The position numbers and the translations under genes were made by a program. Positions 16,504-25,501 of a stretch of 64,000 nt of DNA are shown piece after piece. This DNA is from Actinomycetota bacterium (GTDB lineage Bacteria; Actinomycetota; Nitriliruptoria; Nitriliruptorales; Nitriliruptoraceae). Where the stretch lies: NCBI GenBank assembly GCA_019347575.1, contig JAHWKY010000005.1, positions 124,001-188,000 on the forward strand. Reading direction: 5' to 3'. The notes beneath the pieces were generated by a model. The model searched no databases. It saw nothing but the letters and a program-made list of their open reading frames with translations, and was not told the origin of the DNA. Every line of letters begins with the position of its first letter. The stretch's first letter is position 1.

Positions 16504-17043
16504 ATGCGGGGCGCACTAGACGGGTTGGCCAACCCGTTCCCCCTGGGGCTGATGCTTCCGGGGATGTTCCAGGGCGACGACTTCGTCCAGCGGTTCACCG
16601 CTGGGCTAGACGACGCGCTGGCGCCGATGCTGTCGACGCTCGACAACCTCGAGGCCTACTTCGACCCGGAGCTGGCGCCGAGCGACTTCGTCGCCTGGCT
16701 GTCGCAGTGGGTCGGCGTACCCGTCGACGAGGAGTGGTCCGACGAGCGGAAGCGCCAGGTCGTCGCACAGGCGGCCTCCCTCTACGGAAGGCAGGGCACC
16801 GTCGCGGGACTCCGCGACGTGATCGCCCTGTACACCGGTGCCGAGGTCGAGGTCGACGAGAACGGCGGCGTGGCGTGGTCCGCACTCCCCGGGGGCGAGT
16901 TCCCAGGTAGTCCGGAACCCAAGGTCAAGGTCACCATCCGTGCCTCCACCGACGAACCGGTGAACGCTGAGCGCGTCGAGCGGCTGGTCGCCGCCGCTGT
17001 GCCGGCGCACGTCCCGTTCGAGGTGGAGGTCCGCACCGGATGA
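16504..17043 (+). CDS. Phage tail protein I-like baseplate protein (Afp12-type)
   Basis: A 179-residue protein with a strong GAGGGAGGA site before ATG 16504. The sequence FVQRFTAGLDDALAPMLSTLDNLEAYFDPELAPSDFVAWLSQWVGV and the following SLYGRQGTVAGLRDVIALYTG are the signature of the tail protein I family (P2 gpI, Afp12). It is a peripheral baseplate/wedge component, in Afp-type systems the attachment point for fibres; no fibre gene is visible here. The stop overlaps the zinc-ribbon gene (ATGA). Confidence 0.9.
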   Translation: MRGALDGLANPFPLGLMLPGMFQGDDFVQRFTAGLDDALAPMLSTLDNLEAYFDPELAPSDFVAWLSQWVGVPVDEEWSDERKRQVVAQAASLYGRQGTVAGLRDVIALYTGAEVEVDENGGVAWSALPGGEFPGSPEPKVKVTIRASTDEPVNAERVERLVAAAVPAHVPFEVEVRTG

Positions 17044-19052
17044 TCGTCTGTGGCAACTGCTCGTACGAGAACGAGGATGACGACCAGTTCTGCGGCTCGT
17101 GTGGTTCGCCGCTGGCGTGGACCGGACAGAAGGTCGAGGCCCCGACCGCTGCGGAGCCGGAGCCCGAACCCGAGCTCGAGACCGAGCCGGGGGACCGCAC
17201 GGTCGTCGAGAAGGTCAAGGACGTCCTGACGGGTCGCGAGTCCGAGGTCCAGCAGCAGGCGGAGGAGCGGGCGCGCGGACGCGAGGACGAGGCGCGTCGC
17301 GCCGAGGAGGAGGCCAAGGCGACAGCCGAGGCCGAAGCGGCGCGCGCGGCACAGGCCGAGGAGTACGCGGGCACGCAGACCGAACTCGCCCAGCAGCGTC
17401 AGGCCGAGGCCGAGGCGGCCGAGAAGGCGCGCCAGGAAGCCGAGGCCAAGGCCCAGGTCGAGGCGGCTGCGGCGGCTGAGGCACGCCGGAAGGCGGACGA
17501 GCTCGAACTCGCACGGGCCGAGGCACTCGAGCGTGCGGAACAGGAGGCGCTCGAGGCCGCGGCGCTGAAGCGCAAGCTCGAGGAGGCCGAGAAGGCCCGG
17601 TTCGAGCTCGAGGAGCGGCTCAAGACGGAGGCCGAGCAGGCGACCAAGGCGATGGCGGAGGCCCAGGCCGCAGCCGCCAAGGCGACCGAGGAGGCCACGG
17701 CCGCCGCGCAGGCGGAGAACAAGGAACAGGCCGAGGCGGAGGCGGCACGGCTGCGTCAGCAGGCCGAGGCTGCCGAGAAGGCCCGACAGGAGGCCGAATC
17801 ACGCCTCGCCCTGGAGCGTCAGGCGATCGCGGAGGCCAAGGCCAAGGCCGAAGCCGCTGAGCAGCAGCGCAAGGTGGCCGAGGAGAAGGCCAAGCGCGAC
17901 GCCGAGGAGCTCGAACGGGCGCGCCGCGACGCGGAGGAGGCCGAGCAGGCCCGCCGTGAGGCCGAGGCCAAGGCCGCGAAGGAGGCCGAGGAGGCTGCCC
18001 GCACGAAGCGAGCCGCCGCGATGGTGGCGAAGTCCGCCTCGCAACCGCTCGCCCCGACGACGCCGGCCGAGACGAAGGAGCCAGCGCCGACCGCTGGCAC
18101 GCCGACCGCCCCCACGACGCCGCAGGCCACGACACCCCAGACGCCGCAGGCGCAGAAGCCGGTCGCTCAGAAGCCGCAGAAGATCAAGCAGCAGCAGAAG
18201 AAGGCTCCCCCTAAGCCCAAAGAGGAGGAGCGCAAGTACGACCCGGGCGACCTGATCTGTGGCGAGTGCGGCGAGGGCAACAGCCCGGAGCGTAAGTTCT
18301 GCCGCAGGTGCGGCCACTCTCTCGCCGAAGCCGAGGTCGCCAAGACGCCCTGGTACAAGCGCCTGTTCAAGCGCAAGCCCAAGGCCTACGCCGCTGGAGA
18401 GCGCCGCAAAGGGGGCCGATCGTCGGGCGTCAAGGGTGCCGTACACGGGGGTAAGCGCGCCTACTGGGGCCTACGTCGCCTCCGGGGCGGCGTCTTCCGA
18501 GTGCTGCTCATCATGGCTGTCGTCGGCGGCGCGATCGGTGTCAGCGTCGGCCCGACGGGCGGTGACGTGCGCCGTTGGTTCAGCGATCGCGTGGACAGCG
18601 TCAAGTGCTACTTCAGCCAGCCCGACCCGCAGCAGGCGAGGGTCACCTCCTTCTCGTCCGAGACGCCCGAGCACCCCGCGCAGCACGCGTTCGACTTCGG
18701 AAGCAACACCTACTGGCAGGCGGAGGGCAGCACGGCGACGGCGACGGTCGATTTCGCGGGCCAGGTGCTCGACATCACCCACGTGCAGTTCCAGTCCGGG
18801 ACCGCCGAGGGCGCGGTCGAGCTGGCGCGTCCGGCGGAGGTCGCCGTGACCTTCGTCACGCGTGATGACGGTGAGCTCGACGCCATCATCCTGGCCGGGC
18901 TCCCCAACATCTCCACCGGGCCGGAGCGACGCGCGGTCGAGGGTGCGACCAACGTCACCGGCGCGACGGTGCAGATCGTGGCGACGCACTCGGGCCTGGA
19001 CAGCGAGGACGTCGCGATCCGCGAGGTGGAGTTCCTGGCGAAGAACTGCTGA
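17040..19052 (+). CDS. CisA-like membrane protein: zinc ribbons, coiled coil, one TM, discoidin-like domain
   Basis: A 670-residue protein. A zinc ribbon at the N-terminus (C4, C7, C18, C21) is followed by a long Ala/Glu/Lys/Arg coiled coil (~55-330), a Pro/Thr/Ala linker with a Lys-rich stretch, and a second zinc ribbon (C407, C410, C421, C424). Then comes a basic segment, one hydrophobic helix at about 485-507 (LLIMAVVGGAIGVSV) and a C-terminal discoidin/F5-8C-like domain (~545-668, starting VTSFSSETPEHPAQHAFDF). This is a single-pass protein with a large cytosolic part and an outer carbohydrate-binding-type domain. Streptomyces CIS loci encode a membrane protein of comparable layout, CisA, implicated in membrane docking. 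Overlap with the tail protein I gene supports co-function. Confidence 0.82.
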   Translation: MIVCGNCSYENEDDDQFCGSCGSPLAWTGQKVEAPTAAEPEPEPELETEPGDRTVVEKVKDVLTGRESEVQQQAEERARGREDEARRAEEEAKATAEAEAARAAQAEEYAGTQTELAQQRQAEAEAAEKARQEAEAKAQVEAAAAAEARRKADELELARAEALERAEQEALEAAALKRKLEEAEKARFELEERLKTEAEQATKAMAEAQAAAAKATEEATAAAQAENKEQAEAEAARLRQQAEAAEKARQEAESRLALERQAIAEAKAKAEAAEQQRKVAEEKAKRDAEELERARRDAEEAEQARREAEAKAAKEAEEAARTKRAAAMVAKSASQPLAPTTPAETKEPAPTAGTPTAPTTPQATTPQTPQAQKPVAQKPQKIKQQQKKAPPKPKEEERKYDPGDLICGECGEGNSPERKFCRRCGHSLAEAEVAKTPWYKRLFKRKPKAYAAGERRKGGRSSGVKGAVHGGKRAYWGLRRLRGGVFRVLLIMAVVGGAIGVSVGPTGGDVRRWFSDRVDSVKCYFSQPDPQQARVTSFSSETPEHPAQHAFDFGSNTYWQAEGSTATATVDFAGQVLDITHVQFQSGTAEGAVELARPAEVAVTFVTRDDGELDAIILAGLPNISTGPERRAVEGATNVTGATVQIVATHSGLDSEDVAIREVEFLAKNC

Positions 19053-19055
19053 TGA

Positions 19056-21926
19056 TCAGCCGGGCTCGATCCCCAGTTCGTTGAGGACGGCCCGGTACTG
19101 CTCCTTCAGCCTGGCCGCATCCGCTGCGTTGCCGGAGCGTTCGGCCGCGGCGATCGCGACCTTCCAGAGACGGTCGCGGTACCGGTCGACGGCCAGGCCC
19201 CGCTCCGCGGCGGTGCTGGCGGCCACGACGTCGCCGGCTCGTAGCTCGAGGTCGGCGAGTCGCTCGGCGGCGTCGGCCACGGCAACGGTGATGCGTTCAC
19301 GTTCACGCACGACCCAGTCGGCGGGTCCCGCCTCGGGGAGCACCTCGTCGGTGTAGGCGTCCAGCACCTCACGCAGGGAAGCCGCGGCGGCCATGTGGTC
19401 GCCGTTGGCGTGCCGTGCTCGCTCGAGATGGCGCTCGAGTGCGTCGAGGTCGGTCCGGGCTCCTTCGAGCACGTACGCCTCACCGTGGCGCTCGATCGTG
19501 GGCGCGCCGGGGTGCGCCTCGAGCAGCTTGCGCAGGGCCGAGATCGCGACCTGCAGGCTGCGCGTGCCCTGTTTCACGCTGGAGCCCGGCCACAGCAGGT
19601 CGATGAGGGTCTCGCGGTGGATCGGCCGCCCCGCGTGGAGTGCGAGGACCATGAAGGCGGCGCGGGCACGCGGACGGACCTCGCCGAGGTCGACCTCGCC
19701 GGCATCCGCGGCGAGGCTGAGCCCGCCGAACAGCGTGACGTTCGGGTCCTCGGCGGTGCTGGGGGTGCCGGGAGCGTGGACGGGCGGGAGCGCGAGACGG
19801 GCGGGGTGCCACCCGAGGTCGTGGGCCAACGCCTTCGCCGCCTCGAGGTGGTCGGCGCGATGGTTGACGTCGGCCACGGCGAGCGCGAGGTGGGCTACGG
19901 CCTGCGCCCCAGCGGTGGCCGCGGTTCGCGCGAAGGTCGCCGCCGAACTCGCGTCGACGGTGGCGTCGGGACCATCCAGGAGCGCGTTCGCCAGCGCTGC
20001 ACCGGCCCGGGCCCACGCCTCGAGCGTGCCCGCGCCCACCGACCTCGCCGCCGTGACCGCTGCCTCGAACGGCTCGGCATCGGGCCGATCGTGGACGAGC
20101 CCCCCGAAGCCCTCGAACAGGCCCGCCAGGCAGGTCCCCCAGGGATCGTCCACCTCGGTGGCGTCACTGCGCGTCCGCCGCGCCAGCGAGATGCCGTCGG
20201 GAGCCCAGAGCGCCAGTGCGGAACGTGTCACACGGGCGGCCCAGTCAACGCCGAGGGTCTCGAACGTTTCGGCGGCACGTCGGATGTCGTTCGCACCGTC
20301 TCCGGCCCCGTGACCCACCCACCCTGATAGTGCGGCGATCAGGTGAGCGCCGGCGATCAGCGCCGGCTCGGCGGTGGGGTCCTCGAGGATCTCGTCGGCG
20401 GCGTCGAAGGCGCGGTTCACGCTGCCCGCGAGCAGGTGGCTGATCCCAACCGCGACGACCGCGGCGAGTCCGGGTTTGCGGCTGGCGCGGATCGCCACAC
20501 CCTCGGGGTCGCGCATCGTCGCCAAGCGCAGCAACCCGAACCAGTCCCGGAACACGACGGGGCCGGGGTCCAGCCACGTGGCGAGGCGGGTCCGCTCGCG
20601 ACGGCACAGTTCGGCGTGACGCTCCGACGCCGATGTGCGCTCCGCGGCCCGGTAGGCCTCGATCGCGGTGCTCCAGCGACCGTTGGCGACGTGCCGGCGA
20701 GCCATGGCCATCTTCAGCCAGGGGTCGCCATCGAGCAGTGCTTGCGGCAGTCGGGCCAGCCACGCTCCCGATGTCTCGGCTAGCTCCTCGCCCCCACGGT
20801 CGAGCAGACGCGTTGCCGCGGTCCCGTCCTCGGCGCGGCTGTACGCGTGCAGGGCCTCCGGGATCGCGCCCGCCTTCTCGAGCAGCCGGCCCGCGAGCTG
20901 GTAACGAGCGCGGACCTCAGCCTCTCCGACCGCTGCCAGGAGCAGGTCCTCGAGGTGGCTGCGTAGCACCTCGTGGTAGCGCCATCCCGTCCCGTCCTCG
21001 AGCGGGATCGTGAACAGCGAGCGCTGCTCGAGGTCGGCGAGCATGTCGGCGGAGTCGTCCTCGCCACGCAGCGCGTCGCACGTCTCCGCGTCGAGACGCC
21101 CCAGGACGCAGGTCTCGATGAGGAAGTCGCCCAGCTCGTCGGGGATCCCCTTCAGCACGTTGTGGGCGAGGTACTCGTGGACGAGCTTGGACCGGGTGGA
21201 CAGCTTCCCGACGACCTGACGACGGGAGGACAGCGACTTCCCCGTGGTCGCGAGGTGGAACAGCTGCAGACCCGCTGCCCAGCCCTCGGTCCGTCGCGTC
21301 AGGGCCGCGATGTCCTCGGGCGGCAGCGGCTCGGCGTAGAAGTCCCGGAACAGGTCCTCGGCCTCCCACGAGCGGAACCGCAGGTCGTCGGGACCCAGTT
21401 CGATCAGCTCGCCCGCCAGCCGCAGGCGTGACAGGTCGAAAGCGGGTGGTCGTCGTGCCGCCGTCAGGACCGTCACCCAGGCAGGCAGGTAGTCGAGAAG
21501 TCGGGAGAGGCTGGCTTCCGCTTGGGTCCCGATGATCTCGTGGAGGTCGTCGATGACCACCAGCAGCGGCTCTGTCCGGTCGATGCGGGCCAGGGTGTTC
21601 GCGGCTGACTCGACGCTCGACCAGTCGCCGCGAGCCGCTGGCTCGACCTCGGCGATGGCGTGGTGGAGGTGCTCGAGGACCTCGGCGGAGTCCGCCTCAC
21701 CGCGCTCGGCCCGGTACCAGGCGATGTCGGAGCTTTGGGACTCGGCGATGTGCACGAGCAGCGTCGTCTTGCCGTACCCCGCGGGCGCGACGATGACCGC
21801 GAGACGAACACGGTGCAGATCGGTGAACGACTCGAGCAGCCGGGGACGCTGGAACGTGGGTACGCGCGGTACCCGGAGTTTGGCGACGACAACGGGTCGC
21901 CCCGACGTGGCTGTCTCGGAAGCCAA
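19056..21926 (-). CDS. Large ATPase-BTAD (SARP/LAL-like) transcriptional regulator
   Basis: A protein of about 956 residues. The TTG at 21926 is chosen because GAAGGGGGG lies just upstream; a GTG at 21977 would add 17 residues without a visible ribosome site. The N-terminal NTPase has Walker A APAGYGKTT and Walker B LLVVIDDLHE, like MalT/LAL regulators, followed by a long helical TPR-type region. The C-terminus has an OmpR-type winged helix (FGGLSLAADAGEVDLG, TLIDLLWPGSSVKQGTRSLQVAISALRK) and a BTAD domain to the end. The DNA-binding domain is C-terminal to the ATPase, the reverse of classical SARPs. It converges on the CisA-like gene, ending 3 bp away; control of the CIS locus is inferred from position. 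Confidence 0.85.
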   Translation of the reverse strand: MASETATSGRPVVVAKLRVPRVPTFQRPRLLESFTDLHRVRLAVIVAPAGYGKTTLLVHIAESQSSDIAWYRAERGEADSAEVLEHLHHAIAEVEPAARGDWSSVESAANTLARIDRTEPLLVVIDDLHEIIGTQAEASLSRLLDYLPAWVTVLTAARRPPAFDLSRLRLAGELIELGPDDLRFRSWEAEDLFRDFYAEPLPPEDIAALTRRTEGWAAGLQLFHLATTGKSLSSRRQVVGKLSTRSKLVHEYLAHNVLKGIPDELGDFLIETCVLGRLDAETCDALRGEDDSADMLADLEQRSLFTIPLEDGTGWRYHEVLRSHLEDLLLAAVGEAEVRARYQLAGRLLEKAGAIPEALHAYSRAEDGTAATRLLDRGGEELAETSGAWLARLPQALLDGDPWLKMAMARRHVANGRWSTAIEAYRAAERTSASERHAELCRRERTRLATWLDPGPVVFRDWFGLLRLATMRDPEGVAIRASRKPGLAAVVAVGISHLLAGSVNRAFDAADEILEDPTAEPALIAGAHLIAALSGWVGHGAGDGANDIRRAAETFETLGVDWAARVTRSALALWAPDGISLARRTRSDATEVDDPWGTCLAGLFEGFGGLVHDRPDAEPFEAAVTAARSVGAGTLEAWARAGAALANALLDGPDATVDASSAATFARTAATAGAQAVAHLALAVADVNHRADHLEAAKALAHDLGWHPARLALPPVHAPGTPSTAEDPNVTLFGGLSLAADAGEVDLGEVRPRARAAFMVLALHAGRPIHRETLIDLLWPGSSVKQGTRSLQVAISALRKLLEAHPGAPTIERHGEAYVLEGARTDLDALERHLERARHANGDHMAAAASLREVLDAYTDEVLPEAGPADWVVRERERITVAVADAAERLADLELRAGDVVAASTAAERGLAVDRYRDRLWKVAIAAAERSGNAADAARLKEQYRAVLNELGIEPG

Positions 21927-22118
21927 CGACCCCCCTTCACGGTCGAGCTGTCGCTTCCCGGAGCCGCGTCCCCGCACGTCGGCGACCGGGCGACGCCGGC
22001 CCTTCCACGTGCCGCCGCCCCGGCGGCTCGTGCAGCCCGACTTGCCCGATGGGGAAGTGGGGTGACTGTCGTCGGTCGCGGGCCCGGTGTCAAGGGGAAC
22101 GGTACATCCGCGCAGCGA

Positions 22119-22811
22119 TCAGCGCTCCGAGCCTCCCAGGGCGTCCTGCCGGTCCCACCTGCCACCCAGGACCGGCGCCAGCCAGCTCGCGGCGGCGTCG
22201 ACGTCGAGCCGGTGCTGAAGCCACGGGATGATCCCGACGAGCCGACCGCTGGCGAGACGGTCCAGCTGCGCCACGTTCGAGGCGGTCGCCGCATCTGGGT
22301 CGGGGGGGTAGCCCACGATCACGACGCCCGTCACGGTGAGATCCCGACGTTCTGCGGCCTCCAGGGTCAAGGCGGTGTGGTTCAGCGTCCCCAGCCCGGG
22401 CCGTACCGCCAGCAACAGCGGGAGGTCGAGCTCGGCGGCGATGTCGGCGATGGTCGCCCCGTCGGGCGCCAGCTCGACCAACAGGCCCCCGGCCCCCTCG
22501 ACTACGACCTCGCCGCTGGCGAGCGCCTGACGCACCGAAGCGAGCAGCTCCTCCCGCGGCAGCGCCTCTCCGGCGAGCCGCAGCGCGACACCCGGCGCCA
22601 ACGATGGTCCCACCATCGGCCCGACCACGGTCTCGACGCCGGTCAGCGCCGCGACATCGGCGGCGTCATCGTCGCCGTCCGCAGCGCCGGACTGGATCGG
22701 CTTGACGTAGCGGACGTGCGCCCCGGCATCCAGGCGCACCCGGCACAGGGCAGCCGACAGCACGGTCTTCCCGACGCCCGTGTCGGTACCGGTGACGACC
22801 CAGCCGGACAC
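22119..22811 (-). CDS. bioD: Dethiobiotin synthase
   Basis: A 230-residue protein starting (GTG) with the P-loop WVVTGTDTGVGKTVLSAAL and containing YVKPIQSGAADGDDD and VVVEGAGGLLVEL, all standard BioD motifs. It closes the ureido ring of biotin from 7,8-diaminononanoate, CO2 and ATP. It directly follows bioF with no gap, so it is the last gene of a bioA-bioF-bioD operon. Length is normal for the family. Confidence 0.95.
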   Translation of the reverse strand: MSGWVVTGTDTGVGKTVLSAALCRVRLDAGAHVRYVKPIQSGAADGDDDAADVAALTGVETVVGPMVGPSLAPGVALRLAGEALPREELLASVRQALASGEVVVEGAGGLLVELAPDGATIADIAAELDLPLLLAVRPGLGTLNHTALTLEAAERRDLTVTGVVIVGYPPDPDAATASNVAQLDRLASGRLVGIIPWLQHRLDVDAAASWLAPVLGGRWDRQDALGGSER

Positions 22812-23978
22812 TCAGCCGACCGCCCCGAAGGCGGCGAGCGCGTGGTCGATGTCCTCGCCCGTGTGGATCGCCATGACGGTCGCTCGCACGCGCGCCGCCC
22901 CCTCGGGGACCGATGGTGGCCGGATCGCGACCGCCAGGACGTCGCGCTCAAGCAGGGCGTCCATCACCGCGAGGGCGTCACGGTTCGAGCCCACGATGAC
23001 GGGGACGATGGCCGCCTCGACCGCCCCGACCTCCCAACCCTGCCGTCGCAGACCCTCGCCGAGCCGTTGAGCCAGGCGGAGGACCCGCGCCCGACGCTGT
23101 TCTTGCTGCGCCAGCGCGATCGCGCGGCGCGCCGCCGCCACCGAGGCGGCGGGCGGGGCGGTGTCGAACACGAACGGGCGCGAACGGTTGCGCAGCCACT
23201 CCGCAAGCCGCTCGTCGCACGCCACGAAGCCGCCGACGCTGCCCAGGGCCTTCGACAACGTCCCGACGGTGGCGTGGACCCGGCCTTCGCATCCCGTGGC
23301 CGCGACCGTGCCCCTCCCGTCCGGACCCACCACACCGGTGCCGTGCGCATCGTCGACGACCACCGCCGCCCCGTGGCGCTCGGCGGCGGCGCACAGAGCC
23401 GGCAGCGGCGCGATATCGCCGTCCATGCTGAACACGCCATCGGTGACGAGCACGCGGCGCCCCGTGGCATCCGCGAGCAGCTTGTCGGCCTGCTCGACAT
23501 CACCGTGCCGGTAGATCCGGATGCCGGCACCGGACAGCCGGCAGGCGTCGACGATGGACGCGTGGTTCAGCTCGTCGGACACGACCGTGTCGCCCCGGCC
23601 GACGAGGGCAGTCAGGACGCCGAGGTTCGCCAGGTACCCGGAGGAGAACACCACGGCGGCCTCCGAGCCCTTCCACCTGGCCAGCTCGGTCTCCAGCTCG
23701 GCATGGAGCGTCTGCCCGCCGGTGACGAGCCGCGATGCCCCGGTCCCGCTGCCGTACCGGTGGAGCGCCGATGTGGCTGCCGCGACGACCTCGGGGTGTG
23801 TGGCCAGCCCGAGGTAGTTGTTGCTGCACAGATGCAGCAGTCGACGCGGACCGTCCGGGGTGTGGACGTCGATCCAGGGTTCCGGTCCCGATGCCAGGTG
23901 ACGCAGCTCGCGTCGCTGGTCGGCGTCATCGATCGCCTGCAGAGCATCCGGCAGCCAGCCGAGGGCGTCACCGGTCAC
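22812..23978 (-). CDS. bioF: 8-amino-7-oxononanoate synthase
   Basis: A 388-residue PLP enzyme, GTG at 23978, two bases after the bioA stop. Motifs include LHLCSNNYLGLATHP, GTGASRLVTGG, VVDDAHGTGVVGPDGRG and the PLP-lysine segment VGTLSKALGSVGGFVACD. It condenses pimeloyl-ACP (or CoA) with alanine to form KAPA. The related glycine C-acetyltransferases share these motifs, but the position between bioA and bioD settles the assignment. Confidence 0.94.
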   Translation of the reverse strand: MTGDALGWLPDALQAIDDADQRRELRHLASGPEPWIDVHTPDGPRRLLHLCSNNYLGLATHPEVVAAATSALHRYGSGTGASRLVTGGQTLHAELETELARWKGSEAAVVFSSGYLANLGVLTALVGRGDTVVSDELNHASIVDACRLSGAGIRIYRHGDVEQADKLLADATGRRVLVTDGVFSMDGDIAPLPALCAAAERHGAAVVVDDAHGTGVVGPDGRGTVAATGCEGRVHATVGTLSKALGSVGGFVACDERLAEWLRNRSRPFVFDTAPPAASVAAARRAIALAQQEQRRARVLRLAQRLGEGLRRQGWEVGAVEAAIVPVIVGSNRDALAVMDALLERDVLAVAIRPPSVPEGAARVRATVMAIHTGEDIDHALAAFGAVG

Positions 23979-23980
23979 GA

Positions 23981-25357
23981 CTACGCCCCGCCGGTCGCGA
24001 CCACATCGCGGGTCACCCGGTCGGTGACCTCCACGACGGCATCGGCGAGGAGCAGCAGATCGCCCTCGGTCATCGCCGGGGCGGGCATCAGCACGAGGAC
24101 GTCCCCGAGTGGACGCAGGATGATCGCTTCGTCCCGTAGCGCCTCGCACACGCGCTGGCCCACGACCCACTCCGGCGGGAAAGGCTCGCGTGTCGCGCGG
24201 TCGAGGACGAGCTCGATGCCGCACATCAGCCCGCGCTGGCGGACGTCGCCGACGTGCTCGAGCTCCGCGACGGGAGCGATCGCCTGGCGTAACACCTCCG
24301 CCTTGTGCCGGACCGTGGCCGGCAGATCCTCGTCGACGAACAACCGCAGGTTGGCGATCGCGACAGCGGCGGCGAGCGGGTTCCCGGAGTAGGAGTGGCC
24401 GTGGTAGAGGGTGCGTCCCTCGGCTGGGCCTCCGAGGAACGCCTCGTACACCTCCTCGGTCGCCAGCGTCGCGCTCATGGGTAGGTAGCCGCCGGTCAGT
24501 CCCTTGCCGACCACCATCAGGTCGGCGCGGACGCCGTCGAGGTCGGACGCGAACGTGGCTCCGGTGCGTCCGAAGCCCGTCGCCACCTCGTCGACGATGA
24601 GGAGCACGCCGTGACGGTCGCAGATCTCGCGGAGGCGCCGCAGGTGACCGTCCGGCGCGGTGATCATCCCCGCTGCTCCCTGCACCAGAGGCTCGGTGAT
24701 GACGGCCGCCACGCGGTTCCCATCCGCGGCCAGGACCCCCTCCAGCGCGTCCGCGCAGGCGAGCTCGCAGCCCGGGTACTCGAGACCCAGGGGGCAGCGG
24801 TAGCAGTAGGGAGAGGGGATGCGACGGGTCTCGAACAGCAGCTCCCGGTACAGCTCGTGGAACGCGTCCATGCCGCCGACCGAGACGGCGCCGAGGGTGT
24901 CCCCGTGGTAGGCGTTGTCGAGGCAGACGAACAGGTCCCTTCCCTCGTCGCCACGGTGGCGCCAGTAGGCGTACGCCATCTTGAGGGCCACCTCGATGGC
25001 AGCCGCCCCGTTCTCGCTGAAGAACACGCGGGACAGGCCGGTCGGCGCCAGGGCCACGAGCTGTTCTGCGAGCTCGACGGCCGGAGGGTTGGTCAGTCCC
25101 AGGAACGTGGCGTGCGGCACCAGGTCGGCCTGGGTGTGCAGCGCGGCGAGCAGCTCGGGGCGGTCGTGGCCCCACAGGTTCACCCACAGCGACGAGTTGC
25201 CGTCGAGGTAGCGCTCACCGTCCGTGGTTACGAGCCAGCACCCCTCTCCCCGCTCGATCACCAGGGGGGTCCGCTTGACCCACTCCTGCTGCTGGGTGAA
25301 CGGGTGCCAGACGTGCTCGTGGTCGGCGTCCACGAGGCGGCGCGTACGTGGATCCAT
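23981..25357 (-). CDS. bioA: Adenosylmethionine-8-amino-7-oxononanoate aminotransferase
   Basis: A 458-residue class III aminotransferase starting at ATG 25357 (MDPRTRRLVDADHEHVWHPFTQQQEW). The HVWHPFTQ opening, LDGNSSLWVNLWGH, SENGAAAIEVALKMAYAYW and the PLP-lysine segment VVGKGLTGGYLPMSATL are all BioA-type. It converts KAPA to 7,8-diaminononanoate with S-adenosylmethionine as amino donor. First gene of the biotin operon; the 144-bp gap to the divergent kinase gene holds the promoter. Within that gap GTCGTCGA (25405-25412) and TCGACGAC (25427-25434) form an inverted repeat that could be an operator, but no BioQ/BirA gene is nearby. Confidence 0.94.
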   Translation of the reverse strand: MDPRTRRLVDADHEHVWHPFTQQQEWVKRTPLVIERGEGCWLVTTDGERYLDGNSSLWVNLWGHDRPELLAALHTQADLVPHATFLGLTNPPAVELAEQLVALAPTGLSRVFFSENGAAAIEVALKMAYAYWRHRGDEGRDLFVCLDNAYHGDTLGAVSVGGMDAFHELYRELLFETRRIPSPYCYRCPLGLEYPGCELACADALEGVLAADGNRVAAVITEPLVQGAAGMITAPDGHLRRLREICDRHGVLLIVDEVATGFGRTGATFASDLDGVRADLMVVGKGLTGGYLPMSATLATEEVYEAFLGGPAEGRTLYHGHSYSGNPLAAAVAIANLRLFVDEDLPATVRHKAEVLRQAIAPVAELEHVGDVRQRGLMCGIELVLDRATREPFPPEWVVGQRVCEALRDEAIILRPLGDVLVLMPAPAMTEGDLLLLADAVVEVTDRVTRDVVATGGA

Positions 25358-25501
25358 GTCGGCCACGGTAGTCGCCGACCGTCCTTTGGCGACGCCGCAT
25401 CCGCGTCGTCGATAGGGGCCTCGTTGTCGACGACCCCGCAGCCGGCTGGGCATCGGCCGTGGCGCTGTGGAAGGCTGCGTCCCTCTGAGGCGGGAGAGAT
25501 C

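Noticed and set aside
1106-19052. Prophage or type VI secretion system
   Set aside because: There is no integrase, terminase, portal, capsid or lysis gene, and no TssJ/L/M membrane complex. DUF4255, DUF4157, DUF6760 and the AAA+ ATPase mark an eCIS-type locus.
21660-24392. 910-codon plus-strand frame across the bio genes
   Set aside because: It spans three well-supported genes on the opposite strand (regulator 5' end, bioD, bioF, bioA part) and shows no protein family features.
25405-25434. Inverted repeat before bioA as a confirmed BirA/BioQ operator
   Set aside because: The arms are only 8 bp with a 14-bp spacer and do not match a biotin operator I recognise; noted only in the bioA entry.
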